From assembly GCA_018136815.1 (NCBI GenBank), contig CM030941.1:2710984-2774983 (forward strand): a stretch of 64,000 bases of DNA, given 5' to 3'. Position 1 is the stretch's first letter, and every line of letters begins with the position of its first letter. The translations under genes and the position numbers were made by a program. Under the pieces are notes generated by a model. It worked only from the letters and a program-made list of their open reading frames with translations. It made no database searches and was not told the DNA's origin. Positions 50,078 through 59,356 of the stretch are shown here, one piece after another. The DNA is from Isochrysis galbana (lineage: Eukaryota > Haptophyta > Isochrysidales > Isochrysidaceae).

Positions 50078-51280
50078 ATGCTCCTCTCGCTCTGGCTCTC
50101 GCCGCTGTGCGCGGCGGCGGGCCCGCCGTCGTGCGGACAAGAGGCGTGGCAGCAGGCGCGCACCAGCCTGCTCTGCGCCCAGTGCGGCGAGGAGCACACG
50201 GCCGCCGGGCTCGAGCGGAGCTGCTGCCACCGGCACGGCTCGTGGTGGCGGCAGTGCGGCTCGGAGGCCGAGCTGAGGGCGGGCAGAGTGCAATACTCGT
50301 TCGCGCAGGGCTGGATGGCGTGCAACGCGCATGGCGCGCCTAATGCGACCAACGAGGCCTGGGCCTCGGGCATCCAGCCTGAGCTCGACTTTTGGGATGA
50401 TTGGATGCGGAAAAAGGGGGGCAGGAAGTTTGGTGCCGACTATGCGCGTAGGCTTGACCCGAACGCGCCGCTGCAGCCGCTCATTGAAGAGATGCTCCTG
50501 CGCGGCAGGCGAGTGAACCAGACGCACTTCCGGCTGCTTGACGTCGGCGCAGGCCCGCTCGAGAGCTGCGGATTCCGCATCAGCTCGCAGCCGGGCCTCT
50601 CGCTCGAGGTGGTCGCAACTGACGCGCTCGCTGACGAGTACCAGCGGCTGCTCGACAAGCACGGGCTCCACCCGCCGGTGCGCGTGCAGCAGATTCTGGG
50701 GGAGCAGCTAGCGTACCGACTGCCGCGGAATAGCTTTGACCTCGTGATGAGCGTTAACGCGCTCGACCACACGCAGGACCCGCTCACAGTGATCACGCAG
50801 ATGATTGCAGTTGCCAAACCAGGCAAGCCGATCTTCATCCGCGTGTACCCGAACGAGGCATTCAACGGCGGGTACACCGGTTTTCACAGGTGGAACTTTG
50901 CGCACGTCCAGGGTCGACTCGTACTGCATTCCAGATATATTGATCGCGTGGTCGACGTGCGGGACGAGCTGCGGGGACTGATTCACTCATTGATTTGCGA
51001 TGCCGGCTCACTTGCACCCGAGCCGTTCACGCCAGGCGCTTCTGCCATCCTCGCCAATCGGTACCGCTGCCCACCCTCGGCGGAGATGGTGGTACGCGCG
51101 GCAGACGCGCGTCAGCAAATCTGTGGCGCGCGCAGTCGCGAGGTGCCCTGCTCAAGCTCGTTCAAATGGGACGACCAAGGGCGGATCGTATGCGTGATGT
51201 GGAAACTGCACCACGCAAAATCTAAAGCACACCTGGCCAGAGGCGGCACGAAGACGGCACGGAAGGCCGGCGAAGACTAG
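50078..51280 (+). CDS. SAM-dependent methyltransferase, secretory route
   Basis: 400 residues, no intron needed. It starts with a signal peptide (MLLSLWLSPLCAAAG), then a Cys/Trp-rich luminal part of about 110 residues (CAQCGEEHTAAGLERSCCHR, WWRQCGSEAEL). The class I methyltransferase fold follows: motif I FRLLDVGAGPLESCG, motif II EVVATDALADEY, and the motif IV region SFDLVMSVNALDHTQDPLTV, as in the Methyltransf_11 type. A basic tail ends it. The fold and SAM site are clear; the substrate is not. The leader puts it in the ER, Golgi or outside the cell, which suggests a glycan, lipid or small-molecule substrate. NQTH is a possible N-glycosylation site. A 40-base stretch near the 3' end is duplicated upstream at 49940. 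Confidence 0.85.
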   Translation: MLLSLWLSPLCAAAGPPSCGQEAWQQARTSLLCAQCGEEHTAAGLERSCCHRHGSWWRQCGSEAELRAGRVQYSFAQGWMACNAHGAPNATNEAWASGIQPELDFWDDWMRKKGGRKFGADYARRLDPNAPLQPLIEEMLLRGRRVNQTHFRLLDVGAGPLESCGFRISSQPGLSLEVVATDALADEYQRLLDKHGLHPPVRVQQILGEQLAYRLPRNSFDLVMSVNALDHTQDPLTVITQMIAVAKPGKPIFIRVYPNEAFNGGYTGFHRWNFAHVQGRLVLHSRYIDRVVDVRDELRGLIHSLICDAGSLAPEPFTPGASAILANRYRCPPSAEMVVRAADARQQICGARSREVPCSSSFKWDDQGRIVCVMWKLHHAKSKAHLARGGTKTARKAGED

Positions 51281-52100
51281 CGCCGCACCGCGGTGAGTTG
51301 TGTGTGTGTGGTGCAGTTGCGCCAACCGCGACCGGCGGGCCGCCCGCCGTGCACACGCAGTGCGCGCACACCATCAGACTCTCGGGTGGCGTTGTTCGCA
51401 CTGGCTTGCGAAACGACGTCTACAACGGCTTTCTCCGACACCTCCCCGCGCCTTCTTCTTGATCTGGGGCTTTTTGATTAGTGCCGTGTGCCACGCCCAT
51501 CTGCTAGGTTGTCGGCGAGGTGTCTAGCCTAGGGGGTATTGGGTCACCCTACAGGAGCCATAGGCATAGGTTGTTGTCATCACTCGTCTTCAAACAGCTG
51601 TCTCGAGAACGCCCATGCTGTCAATCATTCCAGCGGTGGTTCAAATTCCTCGTCTGGCGCGTGGCTCGCTGATCGCAGTCACGATTTGTCATACAACTTG
51701 ACGACATCGCATCAAGGCGGCGCGGTATGCAGCACATCATTCCACGGGTACTGCCCGCGCGCCGACTCCAGCGTCAACTCGGCCGCCTTGAGCGCGGTCG
51801 CGCCTCCTCTATCAACACCACGTTTGTGGATCTCGGGCACGCGGCCGTCCTCCCAAATGCTCATGTGGCCCATCAGGTGCTCACAAAGCAGGCCGTACAA
51901 CTCACCGATGAGCTGCGCGTATGCATATTCGGGTGACTATCCAAGCCTTCAATACAAGATTCTGAGCGAACATATGGGAGGTGATGGCGCGCCAGTGAAT
52001 GTCAAATCCCGGGCAAGGATTGCGGCCTAATGGGTGGGTGGCTTGCTGGAGGTTAAGGTCTTAGGGGAAAATTAGGCAAGATTCAGGGTTCATGGTTCAT
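51281..52100. other. Intergenic with one unrecognised minus frame
   Basis: Mostly featureless. The minus frame 51945-51712 (SPEYAYAQLIGELYGLLCEH, MGHMSIWEDGRVPEIHKRGV, ELTLESARGQYPWNDVLH) has a protein-like composition, but I do not recognise it. It may be an exon or a relic. Confidence 0.35.
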
Positions 52101-52139
52101 GGCCAGCAACACCTATGCTGCTACGTACGCTGCGCGCGC

Positions 52140-52345
52140 GCGCGATGATACGGGGAGCACAATCTTCAATGTGCTCCCTGCGCGCGCAACCGGGCTGCGT
52201 TAGCTCACGTGCCAAGGGCGGAAGCGCTCGGCGACAGCAAATCGTGTCGACCCAGTGTGGGATTGTGTGGTGATCCTCAATGAGGAGGACGCACCAGCAA
52301 CCCACATTGGAAGTGCATCGGCTGCGGTGTTTCGCGCCATGGCGG
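52140..52345 (+). mobile_element. BED-type finger fragment of hAT-like element, diverged
   Basis: Plus-strand reading around DPVWDCVVILNEEDAPATHI parallels HPCWDCVTIASEEDPSMPSW at 24930-25000, and both are preceded by a GTGCTCCC(C/T)GCGCG(A/C) phrase. Short, diverged relic. Confidence 0.4.
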
Positions 52346-52393
52346 GGCCACCCGTGTTGTTGACCAGCTCTCTTAGGTCGCAGCATGTCATTA

Positions 52394-53047
52394 AAAACTA
52401 TTGTTATAGTTTTAGCGATGGAGCGCGCGCCGACCGCTCCCCTCTCCCAGCCCCTCGCCGCCACGACGCCCCAACGGGGCCGCCCCAAGCCGCCGGAGCC
52501 GAAGCGCTCGCAGGCCTCCGCACCGCCCGATAGCGACGTCGAGATGGCCCCGCCACCCTCGCCTCCCAGGCAGCCACAGAAGCAGGGAGCAAGCAAAGTC
52601 CTGTTCCCTGCAGACCAGCACAGCCAGACCCTAGGCTCAGAACACCGCCGCCGCCGGACAGCCACCCACTCAAGGACTCCCCATGGGGTGTGGCAGCTCT
52701 GCTGCCACCCCCATGGCGGTAACTCCTACCACCTGTGCACCCCTCGGGGGCGGGCACATGACACAACAATCAATTCTTGGAGCTTTTGCTCCCTCCAACC
52801 AACAACCAAATCCCACAGCCAAATCCTATGCTCAAGCCGCGCACGGACACAAGGGGAAAGAGCCACACAGACAAGCTCAGCAGCCACCAACCCAACAGCC
52901 TCAGCCACAGTCGCGCAAGCGGGCCGACCCACAGTCAGACCCGATGCCGACTCCCAACAACAACACCTCATTCGCCTCCCCTCCACCAGAGGAGGAAGAA
53001 GAATCCGAAGACACCCCTTTTTTTCATTCAGCTAGCTTAGCTAGCTG
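52394..53047 (+). mobile_element. 5' part of ATGGAGCGC-type non-LTR element
   Basis: Starts with a perfect hairpin, AAAACTATTGTTATAGTTTT (52394-52413), then ATGGAGCGCGCGCCGACCGC at 52418. The frame is Pro/Gln/Ser-rich (MERAPTAPLSQPLAATTPQR); later parts in another frame read SYAQAAHGHKGKEPHRQAQQ and PPPEEEEESEDTPF. Disordered, basic-then-acidic composition suits the start of a LINE ORF1. It ends at a palindrome (AGCTAGCTTAGCTAGCT, 53031-53047). Confidence 0.5.
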
Positions 53048-53853
53048 AGGACAAAAAGGACATTAAGAGTGAAGATGTGGCAACATTCATGAATAGCCCG
53101 GTCACTCACTGGGGCCGTGCGATCTCGTTTGCAGGCGACCGCGCCCACACGCGTGTCATGGCGAGACACACCTTCGCGCTGTGCGCGTCGCTTAACTGCC
53201 GCAAAGAGAGTCTCGACGCCAGTACTCGTCGTGGGACAGCCGGCCAAGAGCTTCCGCATCGCTGGCGTCACCTTCTCTGCCGAGAACTTGCCGCCAAACA
53301 CGAACTCAACGGCGTGGTTCTCCAACGCAGGGATCATCGCGGTGAAGGCGGCCGCAAGCATCTCGCAAACCAACCGTCGAGACTCCGGATCGTCGGCGAG
53401 CGACGACCGGATTCTCTGCAGCCCTGGGCTCAATGCGCTCGCCTCGGCGAACGGCCTCCATGAGGGCCTGAACTTCTGGCAGCGCTCGCCAACGCTCGCC
53501 AGCGTCCCAGGGGCCGGCCTCATGGAGGTCGGGCCGTGTCGAATTATCGTATGCCTGCGGCGCAATGGGCAAGGATATGTCACTACCGGACTGTGCGACC
53601 CTCGAGATCGAGCGTGCGACCCACTAGTGGCCTCCCGCATCCCTCGCGAGGGGCTTGAGCTTGGGCTCCTCACTAGCTGGCAGCCATTGCGAGGCCGACA
53701 GCCGGCGATCGGCCGACGCGGAACCTCCGCGTTTCTTATGGGGATTCGCCCGACATTCACTGCTTTGATTCCCTCACGCGCGCGATCCTCCCATTCTCCC
53801 AAAATAGACTTCCATGGGCCGGACAAAGCGGGGGAGTCACTCACCGACGCCAT
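53041..53853 (-). CDS. Transposase-like protein, unrecognised family
   Basis: 270 residues from an ATG at 53853. The C-terminal half is protein-like (LVCEMLAAAFTAMIPALENH, VEFVFGGKFSAEKVTPAMRK, then PTTSTGVETLFAAVKRRAQR). A 'P(T/S)....VE..F...KR......' phrase near the end is common in the final domain of several DDE transposases and of domesticated derivatives in algae; that is a memory-based likeness only. The N-terminal half is of poor quality and may not be translated. G-rich low complexity lies just upstream (53875-53925). Confidence 0.35.
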   Translation of the reverse strand: MASVSDSPALSGPWKSILGEWEDRAREGIKAVNVGRIPIRNAEVPRRPIAGCRPRNGCQLVRSPSSSPSRGMREATSGSHARSRGSHSPVVTYPCPLRRRHTIIRHGPTSMRPAPGTLASVGERCQKFRPSWRPFAEASALSPGLQRIRSSLADDPESRRLVCEMLAAAFTAMIPALENHAVEFVFGGKFSAEKVTPAMRKLLAGCPTTSTGVETLFAAVKRRAQREGVSRHDTRVGAVACKRDRTAPVSDRAIHECCHIFTLNVLFVLS

Positions 53854-53994
53854 GGATTTTCGTGGGGTAGAGGGGGTTCGCGGGGGGGGAGGGGGGGGGT
53901 CTGGGGGGGCAGGTAAGGGGGGTCCCTGGGGAATCCTTGGACACCCAGGAGGGGTGGAAAATAGTGGTTAAAAAGCGTGAGTGACCGGCCTATC

Positions 53995-54306
53995 ATGAAA
54001 TTCCTACTCTCCAGGCTGGAAGGCCTAGATGCCACGCCAGACGGGATGGATAAAGGCCGAAAGGGCCCATGGATCTTCTACGTCGACGACGATGCACACA
54101 ATCAATTCAAGGCCGCCTACGGCGACAAACTTAAAACGGTACTCTCGGGAATCCCACACGAATTATTTGGAGTCACCTACGGCGAGCTAGCCGATTCAGC
54201 ACCACGCAAATCTAGCGCGGTCCGGTCCTCCCTCAAGGAGGTCGCCGACGAAAAACCGAAAAATCAATGCTGGACTTGTGTCAGTAGTCTAGCGATACAA
54301 AAGTAG
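53995..54306 (+). CDS. Hypothetical protein, unrecognised
   Basis: 103 residues: MKFLLSRLEGLDATPDGMDK, GPWIFYVDDDAHNQFKAAYG, DKLKTVLSGIPHELFGVTYG, then a basic Ser-rich part and a C-terminal WTCVSSLAIQK. The composition is protein-like with no low complexity. The frame may extend upstream in another exon. No family or neighbour relation evident. Confidence 0.3.
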   Translation: MKFLLSRLEGLDATPDGMDKGRKGPWIFYVDDDAHNQFKAAYGDKLKTVLSGIPHELFGVTYGELADSAPRKSSAVRSSLKEVADEKPKNQCWTCVSSLAIQK

Positions 54307-54547
54307 AAAGTGGTATGCTGTTATATTGTATATGACTTCTACTTCTATATTGTCTTCTTGTCTTCTACTATACTAACGCCGCAGCTCACGCCGCGGCTCT
54401 TCTTTCGTTTTCTCCTCAGTAGTACCAACCAAGCAACAAGCAAGGGTACCTCAAGGGGCAAGCAAGGGCAAGGGCCCCTTATTATAATACATACATATTC
54501 CTGTACCGTTAACATGTTAACAAGCAAATACCGTTAATACTAATACC

Positions 54548-54620
54548 CCTAGATGTTAAACACAGGAACAGTGTGTTTCTACGGAAGTCAAAAACAGTGT
54601 TTTTCACCGTGTTTCTAGGA
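54548..54620 (+). repeat. CCTAGATG small repeat, copy D (AAACAC/AAAAAC type)
   Basis: Starts CCTAGATGTTAAACACAGG and continues with GTGTTT and AAAAACAGTGTTTTT. Shortest of the six copies. Confidence 0.6.
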
Positions 54621-54946
54621 GACCCCCATGTCCGGAACAGAGGGTTGCGCGCTGCGCGCGCGCGGTGAGTGAGCGTGCGAGCGAGGAGCGAGGCGCCATG
54701 GCCATAGCATAATCAATCCCGCCACCTGATTGCCTGGCCTCCCACCTGCACCACTGCACCACTAGCTACCACCACCTACCACCTACCACCTAGTTGGATG
54801 CAAGACAATCAATCATCAATCACAATCATGCTTGACAATTACAATTACAATTACACTCCCACAGGAACAAGAACTACCGGTAACTGTGAGCTGTGAGCCT
54901 ACGGGAGATGGATATAAATATACATGTATAACACACTATATATATA

Positions 54947-55051
54947 TGACCCGCTGTTTTCGGTACTGTGTTTCACCGTGTTTCCAAAAAAGCCAAAAAC
55001 AGCTGTTTTTGGTGTGTTTCTAGACCTGACCCACCGTGTTTAACATCTAGG
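54947..55051 (-). repeat. CCTAGATG small repeat, copy E (AAACAC type)
   Basis: On the minus strand: CCTAGATGTTAAACACGGTG, central hairpin CCAAAAACAGCTGTTTTTGG, then two more AAACAC units (GGAAACACGGTGAAACACAG). Confidence 0.7.
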
Positions 55052-55307
55052 CTAATACCCCTCCTCAAAAGCACTAATACTATCTAATATGTTGGCGGCA
55101 TGCTGCTAATACTATCTCATATGTTGGCTCTCGAGCACTAATAGGTTCAAACATGTTGGCTCCGATTGCAACCTATTCACAACCTTCAACCTTAGCCTAC
55201 GTATGCGTAGATGCGTAGGACGCAGGACGCAGGACACGGAGGAGCGGAGGCGGAGGCGTTCCGCGCGCGGGGGGGGAAAGGCCCCCCCTGCGGTATACCT
55301 ATATGTG

Positions 55308-55417
55308 CCCCCACTGTTTTTCGCACTGTTTTTCACTGTTTTTTTCGATTCCCAAAAACAGCTGTTTTTAATGTCTTATGTCTTTCTAGACCTCACCCGT
55401 TGTTTTTCACATCTAGG
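55308..55417 (-). repeat. CCTAGATG small repeat, copy F (AAAAAC type)
   Basis: On the minus strand: CCTAGATGTGAAAAACAACG, hairpin AAAAACAGCTGTTTTT, then three AAAAACAGTG units. Confidence 0.7.
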
Positions 55418-56014
55418 GTTGGGGCGTTGGGGCCTGTCCTCCTGTCCTTGAGGCTCCTAGTTCCGTGCGCGTGCATATGTAAAATGTCGTTGTGAGTCAC
55501 CATGTGCACCAATCAGAAAAAAAAAGCACATGCCGGCGCACGGCATGCCTAGGGGCACCTTTTCTCCAGTGACAGCCACCTCTAGCCTCTAGATGTCAAC
55601 AGGCCGATTTTTATTTTCGCCCATGGAAATGGGGCAGCGTGCCCATGAAGCGGCAGCCTCTAAGATTAAAGTTTATATTTGGAGAGGAGAGGAAATTCTC
55701 TCAGAAGCGTCCTCTCCTCCCTCGCGCTCTGCTGAGATACTGCCTCCTCCCAGAAGCCTCTCTCTCTGTGTCTCTCATCACTCCTCCTCCCTCTCTTCTT
55801 CTTCTTCCTACGTACTCCTACCCTCTCTCTGTTCTTTCTCTGTCCTCTTCCATCTCTACCAGAATTAGTGTGATTCCCCTCCCTCTTCCTCCTCCCCCCG
55901 ATTGCCGCCCGGCGCGTCGCCCCTCTCCTCCATCTCTCTCTCCTCTCTTCCTCCCCCCGCCCCCCAGCCCCTTCCCCCCCCGCGCGAACCCGCCCCTCGG
56001 CGTGTGTGGTGGAC

Positions 56015-57064
56015 ATGGCGCTCGGACTGGCGGCGCTCTGCCTCGCCGCCGCCGCCTTTCAAGCGCCGACCACACCACGTCTCGCGCTCCATCGCCCGCA
56101 GTCACCAGTGGCGGTGTGGATGAGTGCGCCACGCGATGAGCCGGAGCCCAAGCTGCGCCAGAAGCTGGAGGGCGAGGCAAAGGCGCTGAGCTTCTCATGG
56201 CAGACCGCACGCCTCGCCATCTACACTGCATTCGGGATCGGCGCGCTCGCAGGCCTCTCGAGCACCGTGCCAGCAATGATCTCCGGGCAGCCAGTCGACG
56301 GCAGCGATGGCGCCCTGGGCGTTGCAGTCGACGCGGTTACTCTGCTCGCCGCCGCAGCGGGAGCTGTGATTGACGTGCAGGCCCAGTCGCAGCGGACGGC
56401 TAAACCTGCCGTAGTCGCGGCATCGCGGGCGGTGCTCCCCGACTGGGTCGACGCGGGGGATCTTCGCGTGCAGGTGCGCCTCTCGGAGCGTGAAGTCAAG
56501 CCTGTGACACTCAAGGAGCTCATCATGGGGGCCAGGCAAACAGTGGTCTTGTTGGGTGGCAATCAAAAGTTCCTTCGCGAGTCCTTGATTGCAGCCCGGT
56601 TCGACGGAGATCTCTTCCGCTTTACGGACGTCCTTCTGGTCCCCGTGCAATGCGATGGATCCTCTTCTAAAGTAGCCGGCAAGTCGACCGCCGATGAGGC
56701 ATTCGAGCGCATGATGGCCGCGGAGGCCAACGTGGCGTCCTCTGCACCCTCCAAGGGCAAAACGGGAGGCGAAGGCAAGAAGGGCTTTGGCAAAGGCATC
56801 GCCTCTTCCACTTGGACGGCCGCACCGTACGTCGCCGAAGTGCTGAGTGAGGATGCGAGTGAGTGGGTGCGCCGCATGCAAGTGGAAGCAGACTCGGCAG
56901 CCGCACAGGGTGCAGATCCCGAGAAGGGTGTGGTGATCGTGCTCGGCAGGGACGGCATCGTGTCTCAGCGGCGTGTTGGAACGCCCACCTGGCGCCAATT
57001 CCTCATCGAGTTGCGGCCCGCCAAGTTCGATGCAGAGGAACGCCGTAAGACAGCCAGACAATGA
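56015..57064 (+). CDS. LPA1/Rep27-like photosystem II assembly protein, plastid
   Basis: 349 residues, intronless. It starts MALGLAALCLAAAAFQAPTT: a signal peptide whose cleavage site is followed by FQAP, the bipartite plastid leader. The mature part has SFSWQTARLAIYTAFGIGAL followed by AGLSSTVPAMISG (first membrane segment) and ALGVAVDAVTLLAAAAGAVI (second). Two helices and a long soluble C-terminal part with LRVQVRLSEREVKPVTLKEL and VVIVLGRDGIVSQRRVGTP match LPA1/Rep27 proteins (DUF3493 type), which help assemble or repair the photosystem II D1 core in the thylakoid. A Lys/Gly spacer (KGKTGGEGKKGFGKG) is inserted in the soluble part. The family name rests on remembered layout. The ATG at 56015 is the first in frame. 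Confidence 0.7.
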   Translation: MALGLAALCLAAAAFQAPTTPRLALHRPQSPVAVWMSAPRDEPEPKLRQKLEGEAKALSFSWQTARLAIYTAFGIGALAGLSSTVPAMISGQPVDGSDGALGVAVDAVTLLAAAAGAVIDVQAQSQRTAKPAVVAASRAVLPDWVDAGDLRVQVRLSEREVKPVTLKELIMGARQTVVLLGGNQKFLRESLIAARFDGDLFRFTDVLLVPVQCDGSSSKVAGKSTADEAFERMMAAEANVASSAPSKGKTGGEGKKGFGKGIASSTWTAAPYVAEVLSEDASEWVRRMQVEADSAAAQGADPEKGVVIVLGRDGIVSQRRVGTPTWRQFLIELRPAKFDAEERRKTARQ

Positions 57065-57575
57065 ATGTTCTTTCGCACCTCACCTCTGTCCACCATCCTT
57101 CTGCTCCGTCTTCACCATACCCCAAGGCTCTGTACGCCGTGGCTCACTTCACATATCAAGACGTTGCTCTGCTGCACCTGGTGCAGCGATATTTGAATAA
57201 GGAAGGGCTCTTTTGTGCAACATGTGGGACAAATTCAACGGGAGTTACAAGAGAGGTGGCTGATGCGAGTGCACGCGCTTGGAGGCTTCTTATGATACCA
57301 TTGCTATGACCGCCTTGTCTTGCGATGACGCAACAACCATATGACATGAATATAGTGAAGCGCCGGCGATCGTGAGATGCATGCTGGCGCAAGCTGCCAT
57401 GCGTGGGTTGTGCCGCCCTCCATGATGGCATGCATGAATATAGTACTCGTACTCCTTGCTCAGACCATTCCTGGCACTTGGTTCTCCTCGGTATTTGCCG
57501 GATGCCTTGGTCCGTACCCCCTCAACCTTCGACTAAGTATATGACTTGACCGTTGACCCTTGATCATTGTGCCAA
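57065..57575. other. 3' flank of LPA1-like gene, no gene seen
   Basis: About 500 bases of mixed sequence; short open frames show no family features. Confidence 0.4.
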
Positions 57576-58310
57576 CTAAAACTAAGCTTATACTTTATCA
57601 CATGGGGGAGGCGCCACGTCCCCTTCCCCCCGGGCTCCAACTCCCTTCCGCGGGGCCTGTCGGTCAACCTCAGACTCTCCACACTAATCTTATGATTGGT
57701 CGCCATGGAGGGGGGCCTCGCGCCCCCCCCCACTCTCTCGACTCCCCTCACTCATGGGGGGCGAGAACCATCCACCCCCCTGCGCTGCCTCTTGGCATGT
57801 AGGGGGGACTCACCCAGACTGCCCAGACTCTCCCTGAGAGTCGGGCACAGATCGCACGCCCTGGCCCGCGTTGGCCTGCTTCTCGCTCTGACCAACCCCT
57901 CCAACCCCTGGGCCCTGGGCCCGTCTGATCAGGAGCCCCCAGCCAGCTCCTGTCGACCGGCAGGGGCTCGAGAGCCAGCGAGGGAGAGGCAGGCGGGGCC
58001 AGGGCTATGCCCCAGCCTCACCTGTCCCCTGAGCGGTGCTCCCACGCCCCTGCAAGCCTCCTGGGCTCCTGGGGACCTGAAGAGGGGCCGCGCAGGCGCG
58101 CGCCAGCGGAGCGCATGGGCCAAAGCCGCAGGGAAGAGAGGAGGAAGAGGGAAGAGGGAGGGGAGGGGAGGGGGGAGTGGCAGCTCTCCCCCCCCGCGTT
58201 TACGTGTCTTCTCGCCCCATTTGGGTAAGAGAAGACGGGGCACCCGAACCAAGAGGGAAGGGCCGCGGCTCGCCGCGGCCACTCGCACTCGCCGTTAGGG
58301 GGGCCGACCC
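57576..58310 (+). mobile_element. AACTAAG-type non-autonomous element, diverged
   Basis: Begins ACTAAGCTTATACTTTATCA and shares with 18179-18770 the parts GGCAGGGGCTCGAGAGCCAG, GAGGGAGAGGCAGG and GGGAAGGGCCGCGGCTCGCC. Its target duplication was not found. Confidence 0.7.
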
Positions 58311-58434
58311 CCCCTTTGTATGCTACATTTTGTGGCTCGTAGGACAAGAAATCAATCAACATGCACATGCGATACTGCTATTATAATTTTAATTTTTAGC
58401 AAATTTTTATGGGTCGCGGCGCGGCAAAGGAACG

Positions 58435-58731
58435 GGCCTAGCGCTCACTGGGGGAAACTGAACGCGAAGGGCCTAGCTCTGCTACTTGCATTTCTTACCT
58501 TAAACGCGTGGACAATTACGTACAATTACCGTAACGGTAAAAATAAAACTCAAATCCTCGAATTTCGAAACGAAAATCGGCGAACCAGGACTTGAACCCA
58601 GGGAGAATCCGAATCCGCACACGTTGCGCGACCACTACGAACATAGAAGACGGTATACCACGTACCACGAAGAGTGCTCGTGCCCATGCCGAAGTATTCA
58701 TGCCAAAAGGTCTGAATACTTGAATACAACA
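58435..58731 (-). mobile_element. LTR fragment related to the 16-kb element's LTR
   Basis: On the minus strand it starts TGTTGTATTCA and continues with GGCATGAATACTTCG, GGATTCGGATTCTCC, GGGTTCAAGTCCTGGTTCGCC (positions 58600-58580) and GTTTAAGGTAAGAAATGC. The same order occurs in both LTRs of the 16-kb element and at 32575-32690. The GGTTCAAGTCC part fits a tRNA T-arm/B box. Confidence 0.7.
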
Positions 58732-58760
58732 TACCACATACCCCCGAAACAACTTGCTAC

Positions 58761-58972
58761 AACTAAGTTTATACTTTGTTGTGATGGAGCGCGCCGGCGC
58801 GACTGTCCTCTTCACCGACCCCCCGGCCGAGAGCGAGTTATTGAGAAAGATGCAAAGCGCCCAAGCCCAAGCACATAGGAATATAGAGGTTCCCAAGAGA
58901 GGTGCACAACTTAGAACGGACACACACACAGACACACACACATACTCCTACCGCTACAGCGGAGACAAATGA
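58761..58972 (+). mobile_element. 5' end of ATGGAGCGC-type non-LTR element
   Basis: AACTAAGTTTATACTTTGTT is followed by ATGGAGCGCGCCGGCGCGAC at 58784, the hairpin plus ORF start also seen at 52394 and 26673. The frame runs 62 codons (MERAGATVLFTDPPAESELL) and ends in an (AC)n tract. Truncated. Confidence 0.5.
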
Positions 58973-59356
58973 CACACCACAGCCGCTGACGCCATCCCGG
59001 AGAGGGTTATGTGTCGACCCCAACTCGCATCATGCTCAGAATGAAACGACCACATTTCCCCCAACCCAGCTAAGCCCTACCCTTTCCGCACGGCGGAAGC
59101 GGCTTCGAGTCATACACAGACAGCAACTTGCGTTTAAGCGCCTTATCGCGCGTCCATTGTGTCCTCTCCCGAGAGGCATGGGCCTGAGGCGATATCCATG
59201 CGTTGCATGGGTATCGTGCCTGGCCTTGTCCCAAAGCTGTCTCATATGCTGCCGCCAGCCAATCTAGGCGACGGCGGCGCCCATGCGCACAGCATACCCT
59301 TAGGCGCCACAGGCGTCTGTAGCCTGCCGCGCTGCCGGCAAAATAAGGGTGCACAT

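Noticed and set aside
58485-58740. tRNA-derived SINE
   Set aside because: At first the GGTTCAAGTCC box suggested a SINE, but the segment starts TGTTGTATTC exactly like the LTR of the 16-kb element and follows it in order, so it is listed as an LTR fragment.
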